Origin: Streptomyces sp. Ncost-T10-10d
GTDB taxonomy: Bacteria > Actinomycetota > Actinomycetes > Streptomycetales > Streptomycetaceae
Length of the DNA: 64,000 bases
Assembly: GCF_900091955.1 (NCBI RefSeq)
Contig: NZ_FMDF01000182.1
Coordinates: forward strand, 186,001-250,000
Direction: 5' to 3'
Position 1 is the stretch's first letter, and the number at the start of each line of letters is the position of its first letter. The notes beneath the pieces are model-generated. The model saw only the letters and a list, made by a program, of their open reading frames with translations, was not told where the DNA came from and ran no database searches. Made by a program: the position numbers and the translations under genes. Positions 28,232 through 37,219 of this stretch are shown here, one piece after another.

Positions 28232-28386
28232 ATGCGGATTGACGTAGTGATTGCTGATGAGCAGGAGCTGGTGCGGGCCGGTTTCCGCATGATTCTGGAG
28301 GCGCAGCCGGGCATCGACGTGGTCGGCGAAGCCGCGGACGGTGTGGAGTGCGTGGATCTGGCACGTCGGTTGCGCCCCCAGGTGCC
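28232..28386 (+). pseudogene. Response regulator N-terminal fragment
   Basis: The first 50 or so residues of a NarL/LuxR-type response regulator: MRIDVVIADEQELVRAGF, a normal receiver beta1-alpha1, then VVGEAADG and DLARRLRP. Homology ends right before the phosphorylated aspartate strand, near 28385. From there on the same frame reads through the antisense of a histidine kinase. No HTH domain is present, so no functional regulator can be made. Confidence 0.8.
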
Positions 28387-28399
28387 GGAGTGGAGGGTT

Positions 28400-29118
28400 C
28401 CGTCGAGTGTCCCGGCCCGGGCGATGTTCCGCAGGATCGGCTCGACCTTGTCGGGCGCGGTGGGGTAGACGGCCGTCGCGGCGTGGGCCTGGACGATGAT
28501 GCCGGTCATGTGATGGGCGATCAGGTCGTGCAGGTCGCGGGCGAGCGCCAGACGCTCGGCCTGCCGGACATCGGTGATGGCCCGCCGACGGCGGGCTTCC
28601 AGGGCGCGGATGGCACAGCCGAGGGTGACGGCTGCGGCGAGCACGACGGTCAGGACGTAGCCGCCCCCCACGATTGCCGACCATGAACCCCTGCGCACAG
28701 GCAGCGTCAGGACGGCGAAAATCAGGGCGGCCGCCGAGGCGGCCGCTGTGGCTGTGCGCGGTGTCTGGGCTGTGGTGCGGATGACCAGAACTGCCAACCC
28801 GGCGCTTTCCAGTGCGCCCCAGGACGAACCGTGCTGGGGCGCGGCGATGCTGACGCAGCTCAGTGCCAGCGACATCACCACGATCACCCAGATGCGCCGC
28901 AGCAAGGGGGGCGAGAAGCGTGTCTCCAGGGCGGCGAGCGTTGCGACAGGACCGGTGACCAGGATCGGCAGCCAGTTGGTGGCGGGGTGGAACGGATCGG
29001 GGCTGCGAGTCAGCAGAACAATGTCCGCCAGCCACGTCAGGGCGAACGCGAGCAGACCGCAGACGGTGATGAGGCGCTTAACAGCCGGAGTCAACGGAAG
29101 GTGCCAGTCCACGCCCAC
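28400..29118 (-). pseudogene. Histidine kinase N-terminal fragment
   Basis: Leftward GTG at 29118. It encodes a five- to six-helix membrane domain and then the HisKA_3 dimerisation motif ARDLHDLIAHHM with its phospho-acceptor His, running to ILRNIARAGT. Homology stops there; the ATP-binding HATPase domain is missing, and the frame continues as the antisense of the response regulator fragment. In intact systems the regulator gene lies downstream of the kinase on the same strand, so here the regulator end has been inverted and the intervening parts lost. The kinase faces the MMPL transporter gene, which it may once have controlled. Confidence 0.8.
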
Positions 29119-29433
29119 CAGCGTAGGGACCGGTCCGAATTGCGGTGTCGGCCGAATGACCGACAGACCGGCGCGAGGACGGTACGTACGGCTGACTCCG
29201 GTGGACGGCTGAGCGGGCCAGCATAGTGATCACCGGCACCACCGCGGTCACCACAGGCCTCGCCGGGCCCGGCCAGTAATCCGCGGTCCGGCTGCACACG
29301 GCCGGAGCCATCCGGGACCCGCGCCATCGCCCGTGCAGTCAGCAGCCCTGTACCCGTGCCGCACTCGTACCGCGCTGTGTGGACGGCGCCTGTCCCTCGA
29401 CCAAGCACCTTCCTTACGGAGTCTCACACTCTC
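29119..29433. promoter_or_regulatory. Divergent region, kinase fragment / MMPL transporter
   Basis: 315 bp between divergent starts. No protein-like frame. It probably holds the MMPL promoter and the former operator for the broken two-component system. No clear repeat was found. Confidence 0.3.
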
Positions 29434-31656
29434 ATGGCTACTTTCCTGCACAGGATCGGCCGGCTCGCCTTCCGACGGCGCTGGCTGGTCGTTCTCTTGT
29501 GAGCTGTCGTCCTCGGCGCCGTGGGCGGCGCAGCCGCCAGCAGCACGGGCTCTGCCGGCTCAGGCATCACCCTGCCCGGTACGGAGGCCCAGCGCGCCTT
29601 CGACCTCCTCGGCGAAAAGTTCCCGGCGGCCAACGCCGACAGCGCAGGTGCCGACGTCGTCCTGCGCGCCCCCGACGGTCAGAAGATCAGCAGCGCTGAC
29701 CCCCGGGCTGCCGTGGAGGCGACCCTGAAGGACCTGAAGCATTCCTCTCCGCGCGTCAGTCAGGTCAGCGATCCCTTCGCGGCCAAGACGGTCAGTGCGG
29801 ACGGCACCACCGCCTACGCCCAGGTCACCTACACCGTCAAGGGCACCGACCTGACCGACGCCGATCACACCGGCATCGACGACGCCCTTGCCGACGGCCG
29901 TGACCGGGGACTCACGATCGAGGCGTCGGGGGACGCGCTGGCCGCGCCGGAGGAGAGCGCCTCCGCCGAAGCCATCGGCTTCGCCCTTGCCGCCGTCATC
30001 CTGGTCATGACCTTCGGTTCCCTGATCGCCGCGGGCCTCCCCCTGCTCACCGCCGTCGTGGGGGTCGGCGTGAGCATCGCTGCCATCAAGGCTCTCAGCG
30101 CGACGTTCGACCTCAACAGCAACACCTCCGCACTGGCGACGATGCTGGGCATTGCCGTAGGCATCGACTACGCCCTGTTCATCGTCTCCCGATACCGATC
30201 CGAACGTGCCGACGGATACGGCGCGAGGGAGGCCGCCGCGCGTGCGAACGGCACGGCCGGCTCCGCCGTCGTCTTCGCGGGCCTGACCGTGGTCATCGCC
30301 CTCGCGGGCCTGGCCGTGGTCAACCTGCCCATCCTCACCGCGATGGGGCTCGCCGCCGGCGGCGCCGTCATCATCGCTGTACTCGTGGCCGTCACCCTCG
30401 TACCCGCACTGCTGGCATTCGCCCCCGACCGGGTGCGGGGCAAGGCACGCAAGCAGACTGTCCGGGAGACGCCCGCGGCCAGGCCGGCCAGAGCAACGCC
30501 GGGGCAGCGATGGATCGCATACGTCCTGCGCAAGCCGGTGAAGGTCCTGGTACTCGCGGTGGCCGCCCTCGGCGCCCTCGCCCTGCCTGCCACGCAGTTG
30601 CAGCTCGGACTGCCGGACGACGGATCCAAAGCCACCTCCTCCACACAGCGCAAGGCCTACGACATGCTGGCCGAGTCGTTCGGCCCGGGCTTCAACGGGC
30701 CGCTGACCGTGACCGTCGACGACGAAGCCCCCGGTACCGCCCGCAGCGCCGCAGCTGACATGGGCAAGGCCATCGCAGACCTCCCGGACGTGGCGACCGT
30801 GGCACCCGCCGTCTTCAACCAGGCCGGCGACACCGCCATCATCAACGTCATCCCCAAGAGCGGACCGAGCAGCGACTCCACCGAGGATCTGGTCGCCGAC
30901 ATCCGCTCGCTGGCCGCCGACACGGAGTCGGCCTCCGGGGCCCGCTCCATGGTCACCGGCACCACCGCGCTCAACATCGACATCTCGGACAAGTTCAGCG
31001 CCGCGATCACGCCCTATCTCGCCCTTGTTGTCGGCTTGGCCGTTCTCGTACTGATCCTGGTCTTCCGCTCGGTCCTCGTGCCGCTCAAGGCCGCGCTCGG
31101 CTTCCTGCTGTCGGTGCTGGCCGCCCTCGGTGCACTCGTCGCGGTCTTTCAGTGGGGCTGGCTCAAGGACCTGGTCGGCCTCGACCAGACCGGCCCGATC
31201 ATGAGCCTTATGCCGATCCTCATGGTGGGCATTGTGTTCGGACTGGCCATGGACTACCAGGTGTTCCTGGTGACCCGTATGCGCGAGGCATACGTTCACG
31301 GCGCGGATGCCCGCACGGCGATCGAGTCCGGCTTCCGGCACAGCGCGAAGGTCGTCACGGCCGCGGCCCTCATCATGATTTCCGTATTCGCCGGCTTCGT
31401 CGGCTCGCACGACGCCATGCTCAAGTCGATGGGCTTCGGCCTCGCGATCGCGGTCTTCTTCGACGCCTTCGTCGTCCGCATGACCATCGTGCCCGCAGCG
31501 CTTGCCCTGCTCGGCAAGCGCGCCTGGTCCCTGCCCGGCTGGATCGACCGCATCCTGCCCGACGTCGACATCGAAGGCGAGAAGCTCGCCCAGCAGGCAC
31601 CGGACAAGCAGCACAAGGACGAGGACAAGCTCCCGCAGTACAGCAGCAGCCACTGA
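29434..31656 (+). CDS. MMPL family transporter with in-frame TGA at codon 23
   Basis: A resistance-nodulation-division type exporter of the MMPL family. The natural start is ATG 29434, giving MATFLHRIGRLAFRRRWLVV, but codon 23 (29500-29502) is TGA where the family has Trp in the first membrane helix. Downstream the frame is open for 711 residues from a GTG at 29521. The remainder has two six-helix bundles: the GIDYALFIVSRYR motif of helix 4 (from about 30163) and the matching AMDYQVFLVTRMRE (from about 31247), with large extracytoplasmic loops after helices 1 and 7. If translation begins at 29521, half of helix 1 and its cytosolic lead are lost. The substrate is unknown. A hairpin terminator follows. 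Confidence 0.8.
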
Positions 31657-31666
31657 CCGAAACCCT

Positions 31667-31700
31667 CTGGGGTGCAGCACGCCCGTGTGCTGCACCCCAG
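31667..31700 (+). terminator. 14-bp hairpin terminator after MMPL gene
   Basis: Arms 31667-31680 and 31687-31700 are perfectly complementary around a 6-base loop, 11 bp after the MMPL stop. No T run follows, which is usual in Streptomyces. Confidence 0.8.
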
Positions 31701-32180
31701 GCATATGTCCCACGTCATGGACCCACGACTACAGGACTCTGAGCGCTGCCGAACGCCCCCAGGCGTCCGCGGCCCATCGATCCGCCCGTCGTCCGGGCGC
31801 CTCGCACCGAAGGCACCCGGTAGCCGACACCGCAGGCGCGCACTCGTAACGGCCCGCTCCGGTGGGCGGCGGAGCCGGCCTCCCGGGTGCCAGGAGTTTC
31901 CGAACGGATCTGCCGGCCGGACGCGGTGATCGGCTTCATAGCGAGCGCCGGCAGCCTGGTGTGGGGCATGGGCGCCGTTGCCGCCCCGGTCGTCCTCGTC
32001 TCCCTGTGTGCCACACAGATCCGTTGGCCGAGCCTCGTCGAGACGAAACCCGATCCTTCGGTCCTGACGTGACAGTCGCAACACCGGTCCGGTTAGCCGC
32101 GAACTGAAAATTGCTCAGGCTTCGGGCAGGCTTCAGAGACGATGCAGAGGATGGATCAACCAGCCGGTACGAGGGGGAAC
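31701..32180. other. No confident gene
   Basis: 480 bp before the phosphopantetheinyl transferase. A 61-codon frame at 31887-32072 has a hydrophobic middle (IGFIASAGSLVWGMG), but lacks a ribosome site and matches nothing recognised. AT-rich sequence at 32100-32180 is the likely promoter of the next gene. Confidence 0.35.
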
Positions 32181-32870
32181 ATGATCGAGAAGATTCTGCC
32201 GTCCCAGGTGGCCGTTGCCGAGGCGTTCTCCGACCCGCCCGACGCGGTTCTCTTTCCTGGCGAGGCCGAGCTGATCCGAAATTCCGTGGAGGGCCGCCGC
32301 AAGGAGTTCACCACCGGACGCTGGTGCGCCCGGCGCGCGCTCGGTGAACTCGGTCTCGCACCCGCGGCCATCCTGAAAGGCGAACGAGGTGCGCCGATAT
32401 GGCCGGGAGGAGTGGTCGGAAGCTTGACCCACTGCGCCGGCTACCGAGCAGCTGCAGTCGCCCGCAGGGCGGATGTGCTCACCGTCGGCATCGACGCCGA
32501 ACCGCATGAGCCGCTGCCCGACGGGGTGCATGAGTCCATCGCGCTCGCGACGGAACAGCAGCGCGAGCTCGAGCTGCGTCGGGTCTGCCCCGAGATCCAC
32601 TGGGACCGCCTGCTGTTCAGCGCGAAGGAGAGCGTCTACAAGGCGTGGTTCCCGCTCACCCACCGCTGGCTCGGCTTCGAGCAGGCCGACATCGTGCTCC
32701 ATTCGAACGGCAGCTTCACCGCCGGGCTGCTGATCTCCACCATGGAGCCGGAACTGGCCGCGGAGGCAACGGCGATCCCCACGGCTTTCACCGGCCGCTG
32801 GCTGGTTGCGGACGGTCTCATGGTGACCGCCATTGCCGTCGGGAGCGAGCCGAACGCGCCCACCGGGTAG
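32181..32870 (+). CDS. 4'-phosphopantetheinyl transferase (EntD/Sfp type)
   Basis: 229 residues. ATG at 32181 follows a GAGGGGG ribosome site; an in-frame ATG at 32142 lacks one. The Mg-CoA binding signature is intact: GIDAEP with D105, and FSAKESVYKAW with K149, E150 and K154. An N-terminal GRWCARRAL block near residue 44-52 is typical of the EntD subgroup. The enzyme moves phosphopantetheine from CoA to a serine on carrier proteins, activating polyketide and non-ribosomal peptide synthetases. No synthase gene is nearby, so it may serve clusters elsewhere in the genome. Confidence 0.9.
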   Translation: MIEKILPSQVAVAEAFSDPPDAVLFPGEAELIRNSVEGRRKEFTTGRWCARRALGELGLAPAAILKGERGAPIWPGGVVGSLTHCAGYRAAAVARRADVLTVGIDAEPHEPLPDGVHESIALATEQQRELELRRVCPEIHWDRLLFSAKESVYKAWFPLTHRWLGFEQADIVLHSNGSFTAGLLISTMEPELAAEATAIPTAFTGRWLVADGLMVTAIAVGSEPNAPTG

Positions 32871-33065
32871 CGGGGCGCCGCAGGCGGTCACCGCTGCGGT
32901 ACCTGGCACGGCGCACCGTCAGGGGCGACGCGTGCGCCGACCGGCGAGAGCCATGCCGGTGACCGGGCGCGTCGTCTCGGACATCAGCGGCAGGAAGGCC
33001 GGATACGACGAATCATCGGCTCGCACCTCGTCCTCCGTGCGGGTGCACCCGTAATCTCTGACCGC

Positions 33066-34202
33066 ATGAGCGCAGACCGCATGAGCGAAGACCGCAAACG
33101 TGCACGTGAGTTGGGTATCCCGCTGGTAGGTGAGCCGGGGCCGTGGAACGCGATCACGGACGTGCCCGGTGTCGAGGTCGGGTACGTCACCCTGGTCGAG
33201 GGCGAGGACGTACGCACGGGAGTGACGGCGCTGCTGCCGCGCGGGCGGGACGGTGTGGGTACGCCCTGCGCGGCCGGCTGGCACTCGTTCAACGGCAATG
33301 GTGAGATGACCGGAACCGCCTGGATCGAGGAGAGCGGCTCGCTCGCCGTGCCGGTGGTCATCACCAACACGTACGCGGTCGGCCCAGTGCATCGAGGCGT
33401 GGTCGAGTGGGTGCGCGCCAACCGTCGCGGTATGGCGCCGGAGTGGCTGCTGCCGGTGGTCACCGAGACCTGGGACGGCCACCTCAACGACATCCATGGC
33501 TCGGCCGTGGAATCCCGTCATGCGGCGGACGCCATCGAGGCGGCGGCCTCCGGCCCGGTCGAGGAGGGATGCGTCGGTGGCGGAACGGGCATGCGCTGCT
33601 ACGGCTTCAAGGGCGGCTCGGGTACCGCATCGCGGGTGGTGCAGTACGGCGAGGACCGCTACACCGTCGGCGCCTTCGTGCAGGCCAACTTCGGCGCGCG
33701 ACGCGAACTGGTGGTCGCCGGTGTGACGATGGGGAGTGAGCTGTCCGATCCGGCCGAGGCACCGGCCTTTGAACCGGCGCTCGGTGGGGAGCCCCAGGTG
33801 CCGCCCGGCGCGGGCTCGGTGATCGTGGTCGTGGCGACCGACGCGCCCCTGCTGCCGGGGCAGTGCAAGGCGTTGGCCCGCCGGGTGACGCTGGGCCTCG
33901 CCCGGACCGGCACCACCGGCAGCCATTTCTCCGGGGACCTCTTCCTGGCCTTCTCCACAGCCAACCCGTCCGCGCTGACCAGTACGTTTCCCGTGGACGA
34001 CGGCAGCACGCCGTACGAGTCGATGCGCTTCGTGCCCTGGGGCCGGATGGATCCCTTCTACGGTGCCGTGGTCGAGTCGGTGGAGGAGGCGGTGCTCAAT
34101 GTGCTCACCGGCGCACACTCGATGACCGGCCGGGCGGGCCACCACGTCCCGGCGCTCCCGCTGGACCAGGTGACCGAACTCCTGGCGGCGCGCGGACAGT
34201 GA
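33066..34202 (+). CDS. P1 family (DmpA/BapA-like) aminopeptidase
   Basis: 378 residues of the DmpA/BapA family of N-terminal nucleophile hydrolases, which cut L-aminopeptide, D-amide or beta-peptide substrates. The precursor cleaves itself before a serine that becomes the nucleophile; here the site fits G250-S251 in a GAGSVIVVVATDAP block. Other family motifs are ITDVPGVEVGY near residue 30, HGSAVESRH, GGGTGMRCYGFKGG near residue 170-185, and TVGAFVQANFG. The ATG at 33066 has no ribosome site but a TAATCT box ends 12 bases upstream, so the transcript could be leaderless; ATG at 33081 is an alternative. It stands alone. Confidence 0.88.
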   Translation: MSADRMSEDRKRARELGIPLVGEPGPWNAITDVPGVEVGYVTLVEGEDVRTGVTALLPRGRDGVGTPCAAGWHSFNGNGEMTGTAWIEESGSLAVPVVITNTYAVGPVHRGVVEWVRANRRGMAPEWLLPVVTETWDGHLNDIHGSAVESRHAADAIEAAASGPVEEGCVGGGTGMRCYGFKGGSGTASRVVQYGEDRYTVGAFVQANFGARRELVVAGVTMGSELSDPAEAPAFEPALGGEPQVPPGAGSVIVVVATDAPLLPGQCKALARRVTLGLARTGTTGSHFSGDLFLAFSTANPSALTSTFPVDDGSTPYESMRFVPWGRMDPFYGAVVESVEEAVLNVLTGAHSMTGRAGHHVPALPLDQVTELLAARGQ

Positions 34203-34315
34203 CGCCGTGCGGAAGGCGCTGCAGGCGGCGCATTCGGAGGTCGTAGCCGGTGGAGACAGGCGCAGGGCGTGGTGGTCACTGGTCTCGTACAGGTTCGTCG
34301 GCCATACTGCCCGCC

Positions 34316-34870
34316 GTGGAGCAGCGCATAGATCCGAACACTCAGCCCGGCTACGCCGCGGGAACAGACCCGGCGTACATCCCTGGTCTCACGGCCCCCG
34401 CTACTGCCGGAAAGCCGGATACGAGCCAGGAGCAGACGGACCAGGAACGGACGGACCAGGAAAGGACAGAGGAGCGGGCGCCCGGCGCCGCCGCCCCCGA
34501 CGATGCTGTTGCGGAGGCCGTATCCGAGGACGCGGCAGCCGACGGGGCGGCCGCTGCCGAAGCGGCGGCTGACGACAAGGAGGCAGAGGACGGCCCCGTC
34601 TTCGAGGTGAGCGACCGCCGTGGGTCGATCGCCGCGAACCGTGACGGCGTCCGGTTCCGGCTGGACGACCAGGAGGCCGAATTCCGCTGGGACGAGATCG
34701 GTGCGGTTGAGGTGAAGACTCCTCGGTTCGGCCGCCGGTTCACCGTCACGGTTCATATGTCGACCCGCCGATGGTTCAACGCCGAGGTCGAGGCACCGTC
34801 CAGGAACGATCTCAAGCAGTGGGCAGGGGAACTCGACGCGGTCCTGGACGTCTATTTCGAGGAGTCCTGA
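34316..34870 (+). CDS. Hypothetical protein, acidic N-terminus and PH-like C-terminus
   Basis: 184 residues from a GTG at 34316. The first 95 residues are low complexity (Ala, Glu, Asp, with a repeated QERTD unit near residues 43-52). The last 85 look like a small beta domain: VFEVSDRRGSI, VRFRLDD, FRWDEIGAVEVKT, FTVTVHM, then an amphipathic final helix KQWAGELDAVLDVYF. This arrangement resembles a PH-like domain and is seen in conserved Streptomyces proteins of unknown role. No signal peptide or membrane helix. There is no ribosome site, so the start is uncertain. A hairpin terminator follows. Confidence 0.7.
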   Translation: MEQRIDPNTQPGYAAGTDPAYIPGLTAPATAGKPDTSQEQTDQERTDQERTEERAPGAAAPDDAVAEAVSEDAAADGAAAAEAAADDKEAEDGPVFEVSDRRGSIAANRDGVRFRLDDQEAEFRWDEIGAVEVKTPRFGRRFTVTVHMSTRRWFNAEVEAPSRNDLKQWAGELDAVLDVYFEES

Positions 34871-34891
34871 CCACGGCGGTGTCGCCCGAGA

Positions 34892-34928
34892 GACGGGGCC
34901 GGCGGCCGAAACGGCCGCCGGCCCCGTC
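34892..34928 (+). terminator. 17-bp GC hairpin terminator
   Basis: Arms 34892-34908 and 34912-34928 are perfectly complementary with an AAA loop. It ends the hypothetical gene and sits between convergent genes. Confidence 0.85.
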
Positions 34929-35189
34929 ACGACCGCAGGCATGGCCCCGACCCCTGCCCCCCGACCGAGCGTATGCCGGGCGGTGGAGCGGCTGAGAGGC
35001 CGACACGGAGCGTGCGGCAGCGCAGCGCGCGGTGGGACCGGGTGCCCGTCCGGGGCCTCGGCTGTCGCCGCAGCGGACGACTGCCCCCAAACACAGCGGT
35101 GGAGCCTGACACTCAAGCGCCGCGTCGGACAGGGACGCTCAAGCGACGGCACGCGCGTCGCAGCAGACACCCGACGCGCTCAAGTGCCG
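34929..35189. other. Convergent intergenic region
   Basis: 260 bp between convergent genes with no credible frame. Short direct repeats of CTCAAG occur near 35113, 35148 and 35179; significance unknown. Confidence 0.3.
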
Positions 35190-36137
35190 TCAGACGCCGC
35201 CCTGACACGCGCCGCGGAGCACATCGAGTATGTGGGGCCAGGCTGCCGCGCCGAGCGCCGCGTCCGCCGCGGCTGAGCCTCCGTACAGGAAGTGCGCGGA
35301 TGAGGGGGCAGGGCCCTCGCCCGGAAGTCGCGGGCGGTGGCCTGCGTCGGGGCTGCTGATCACCCGTACGGGCAGGTCGGCCGCCCTGCGACGGGCGGCC
35401 AGTTCCTCGGCGTAGGGCAGCGAGGGCCACATCGCATCGTCCCCGCCGGCGACGAGCACGAATTCGGCGGTGGACTTCTCCACCGCGATCGTCGCCGCGT
35501 CGACGCGGTCGGCGAAGGTCTGCCGACTGCGCTCGTACCAGCCACGGATGGCGACGGGAACACCCTCGGGCTGTGCGGGCGTCGGCGCCCAGGAAGTGTC
35601 ATGGGGGACGAACGGCAGCGGCTCACCCCGCCAGGTCCAGGAAGACCGGTGGGGCCGGGTCTGTCCGTCCCGGCCGGGGCCGACGTTTGCCCAGGTCATC
35701 GATGTGGGGGAGACCGCCACCACCGCGTCGATACCGGGCAGCAGCACGGACAGGTGCAGGGCGGCTTCAGCCCCCTTGGACACACCCAGGACGCCGATCC
35801 GCCGGGCACCGCCCGCGCGGAGCGCCTCGATCGCGGACCCGAAAGTCTCCAGCGGGACTTCACAGATGCCGGGCGGCTGCCCGACCCCGCCGAACCAGCG
35901 GATCGACAAGGCCGTCAGGCCCGCCCTGGCCAGGAGCCGGCACCGCTCGTCCTCGATGCGCCCACTGGACCCGGAGAGGACGAGCACCCCGCTGTCGCCG
36001 CCACGTACGCGGCCACGCGCGGGCATGGCCAAAAACCCCTCGCGAATGCCCGGGTGAGGCACTTCGCAAGGGGTTCCGTGGGCAGCCTTACGAGCGCCCC
36101 CGTTCAGACCGTTGAAGGTGCGCTCGACTATGTCCAT
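35190..36137 (-). CDS. BAAT-type acyl-CoA thioesterase/hydrolase
   Basis: A 315-residue alpha/beta hydrolase with the C-terminal domain of the bile acid-CoA:amino acid N-acyltransferase/acyl-CoA thioester hydrolase family. The nucleophile elbow is GVSKGAEAAL near residue 117-126; here the nucleophile is Ser instead of the Cys of animal BAAT. GVLVLSGSSGR near residue 50 forms the oxyanion region, and the catalytic His is in a SPDAGHRPR motif near residue 262. A thioesterase or general esterase role is likely. The ATG at 36137 lies 8 bp after the isomerase stop and lacks a clear ribosome site; ATG at 36026 would remove part of the first strand. It is probably co-transcribed with the isomerase gene. 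Confidence 0.8.
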   Translation of the reverse strand: MDIVERTFNGLNGGARKAAHGTPCEVPHPGIREGFLAMPARGRVRGGDSGVLVLSGSSGRIEDERCRLLARAGLTALSIRWFGGVGQPPGICEVPLETFGSAIEALRAGGARRIGVLGVSKGAEAALHLSVLLPGIDAVVAVSPTSMTWANVGPGRDGQTRPHRSSWTWRGEPLPFVPHDTSWAPTPAQPEGVPVAIRGWYERSRQTFADRVDAATIAVEKSTAEFVLVAGGDDAMWPSLPYAEELAARRRAADLPVRVISSPDAGHRPRLPGEGPAPSSAHFLYGGSAAADAALGAAAWPHILDVLRGACQGGV

Positions 36138-36144
36138 CGGTCGG

Positions 36145-37029
36145 TCAGGCGCCGGCGAGCACCACCGAGCGGGTCAGGTGGCGCGGGCTGTCCGGGTCCA
36201 GACCGCGGGCGGCGGCACGGGCGATCGCCAGACGCTGGACGCGTACCAGCTCGGCCAGCGGGTCCAGGCCGCTCTCCACCCAGCGGGCGCCGGTCGAGAG
36301 CACCTGCTCGGAAAGGCCCTCGGGGGCGGTGCCGAACATCCAGGTCGCGGTGCCGGTGGTGGCGATGCTGATGGGACCGTGGCGGTACTCCATCGCGGGG
36401 TACGCCTCCGTCCAGGACAGGGACGCCTCCTTCATCTTGAGCGCGGCCTCGTTGGCGAGACCTGCCGTCCAGCCACGGCCGAGGAAGGTGAACTGGGTGC
36501 AGTCCAGCAGGCCTTCGGGCAGCGGCTCTGCCAGTGCGGTCTCCGCATCGCGGACCACGGCGTCGGTGTGCAGACCGAGGTGGGCGCGGAGCAGTGTGAG
36601 CAGTGTGGTGGCGAACCGGGTCTGCACGACGGACTGCTCGTCGGCGAAGTCCAGCACGACAACCTCGTCGGCGGACGTCATGACCGGGGTGTCCGGGTCG
36701 GCGGTGATGGCCACGGTGCGGGTGGCACCGCGGAGCCGGTTGAGCAGTTGCAGCACCTCGGTCGTGGTCCCCGAGCGGGTGAGGGCGACAACCCGGTCGT
36801 AGCTGCGGCCGAAGGGGAACTCCGAGGCGGCGAAGGCATCGGACTCGCCCTGCCCGGATTCCTCACGGAGCGCGGCGTATGCCTGAGCCATGTAGAAGGA
36901 AGTGCCGCAGCCGACGACCGCGATGCGCTCACCGGTGGCGGGCAGAGCGGCCGCCTGCGTCTGGGCCAGCTCGGCGGCGCGTCGCCAGCACTCCGGCTGA
37001 CTGGCTGTCTCGATCTCGACAAATGACAC
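36145..37029 (-). CDS. SIS-domain sugar isomerase (AgaS/GlmS-like)
   Basis: 294 residues from a GTG at 37029 with a GGAG ribosome site. Two SIS domains are visible, as in the isomerase half of glucosamine-6-phosphate synthase: VVGCGTSFYMAQ near residue 38-49, LTRSGTTTEVLQLL near 82-95, then GRGWTAGLANEAALKMKEA near 187-205 with a following E-YRHGP motif. The glutaminase domain is absent, so it should be a deaminating or isomerising enzyme for amino-sugar phosphates. It faces a DeoR regulator gene across a shared promoter region with repeats, which suggests it is that regulator's target. Confidence 0.88.
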   Translation of the reverse strand: MSFVEIETASQPECWRRAAELAQTQAAALPATGERIAVVGCGTSFYMAQAYAALREESGQGESDAFAASEFPFGRSYDRVVALTRSGTTTEVLQLLNRLRGATRTVAITADPDTPVMTSADEVVVLDFADEQSVVQTRFATTLLTLLRAHLGLHTDAVVRDAETALAEPLPEGLLDCTQFTFLGRGWTAGLANEAALKMKEASLSWTEAYPAMEYRHGPISIATTGTATWMFGTAPEGLSEQVLSTGARWVESGLDPLAELVRVQRLAIARAAARGLDPDSPRHLTRSVVLAGA

Positions 37030-37074
37030 TCTTGCACTCCGTACTCGTAGTGGGATGCATGCTCGTTTGCGCAC

Positions 37075-37125
37075 GTTATACACGTGGTACAAGCATTATC
37101 AAGCATCCTGCTTGCAGGAGGCTTG
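37075..37125. promoter_or_regulatory. Promoter of isomerase gene with CAAGCAT repeat operators
   Basis: On the minus strand a -35 box TTGATA (37097-37102) and a -10 box TATAAC (37075-37080) are spaced by 16 bp, upstream of the isomerase gene. CAAGCAT occurs at 37090-37096 and 37100-37106, ten bases apart, and an inverted copy TGCTTG lies at 37109-37114. The repeats overlap the spacer and -35 box, so a protein bound there would block this promoter. The DeoR protein encoded alongside is the obvious candidate. Confidence 0.6.
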
Positions 37126-37219
37126 ACTGGGGGAAGCCTTGTGCGACGCTTGCGCGTGTCCGGTGACACGTACCCAAGGGGATGGGTGCCCGAAGCCCGG
37201 GCTCGTAAGGAGATTTCTC

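Noticed and set aside
29560..31713. 717-codon minus-strand open frame
   Set aside because: Antisense to the MMPL transporter, whose motifs are clear on the plus strand.
31887..32072. 61-codon frame with a possible membrane helix
   Set aside because: No ribosome site, weak codon bias and no recognisable family; kept only as a note in the intergenic entry.
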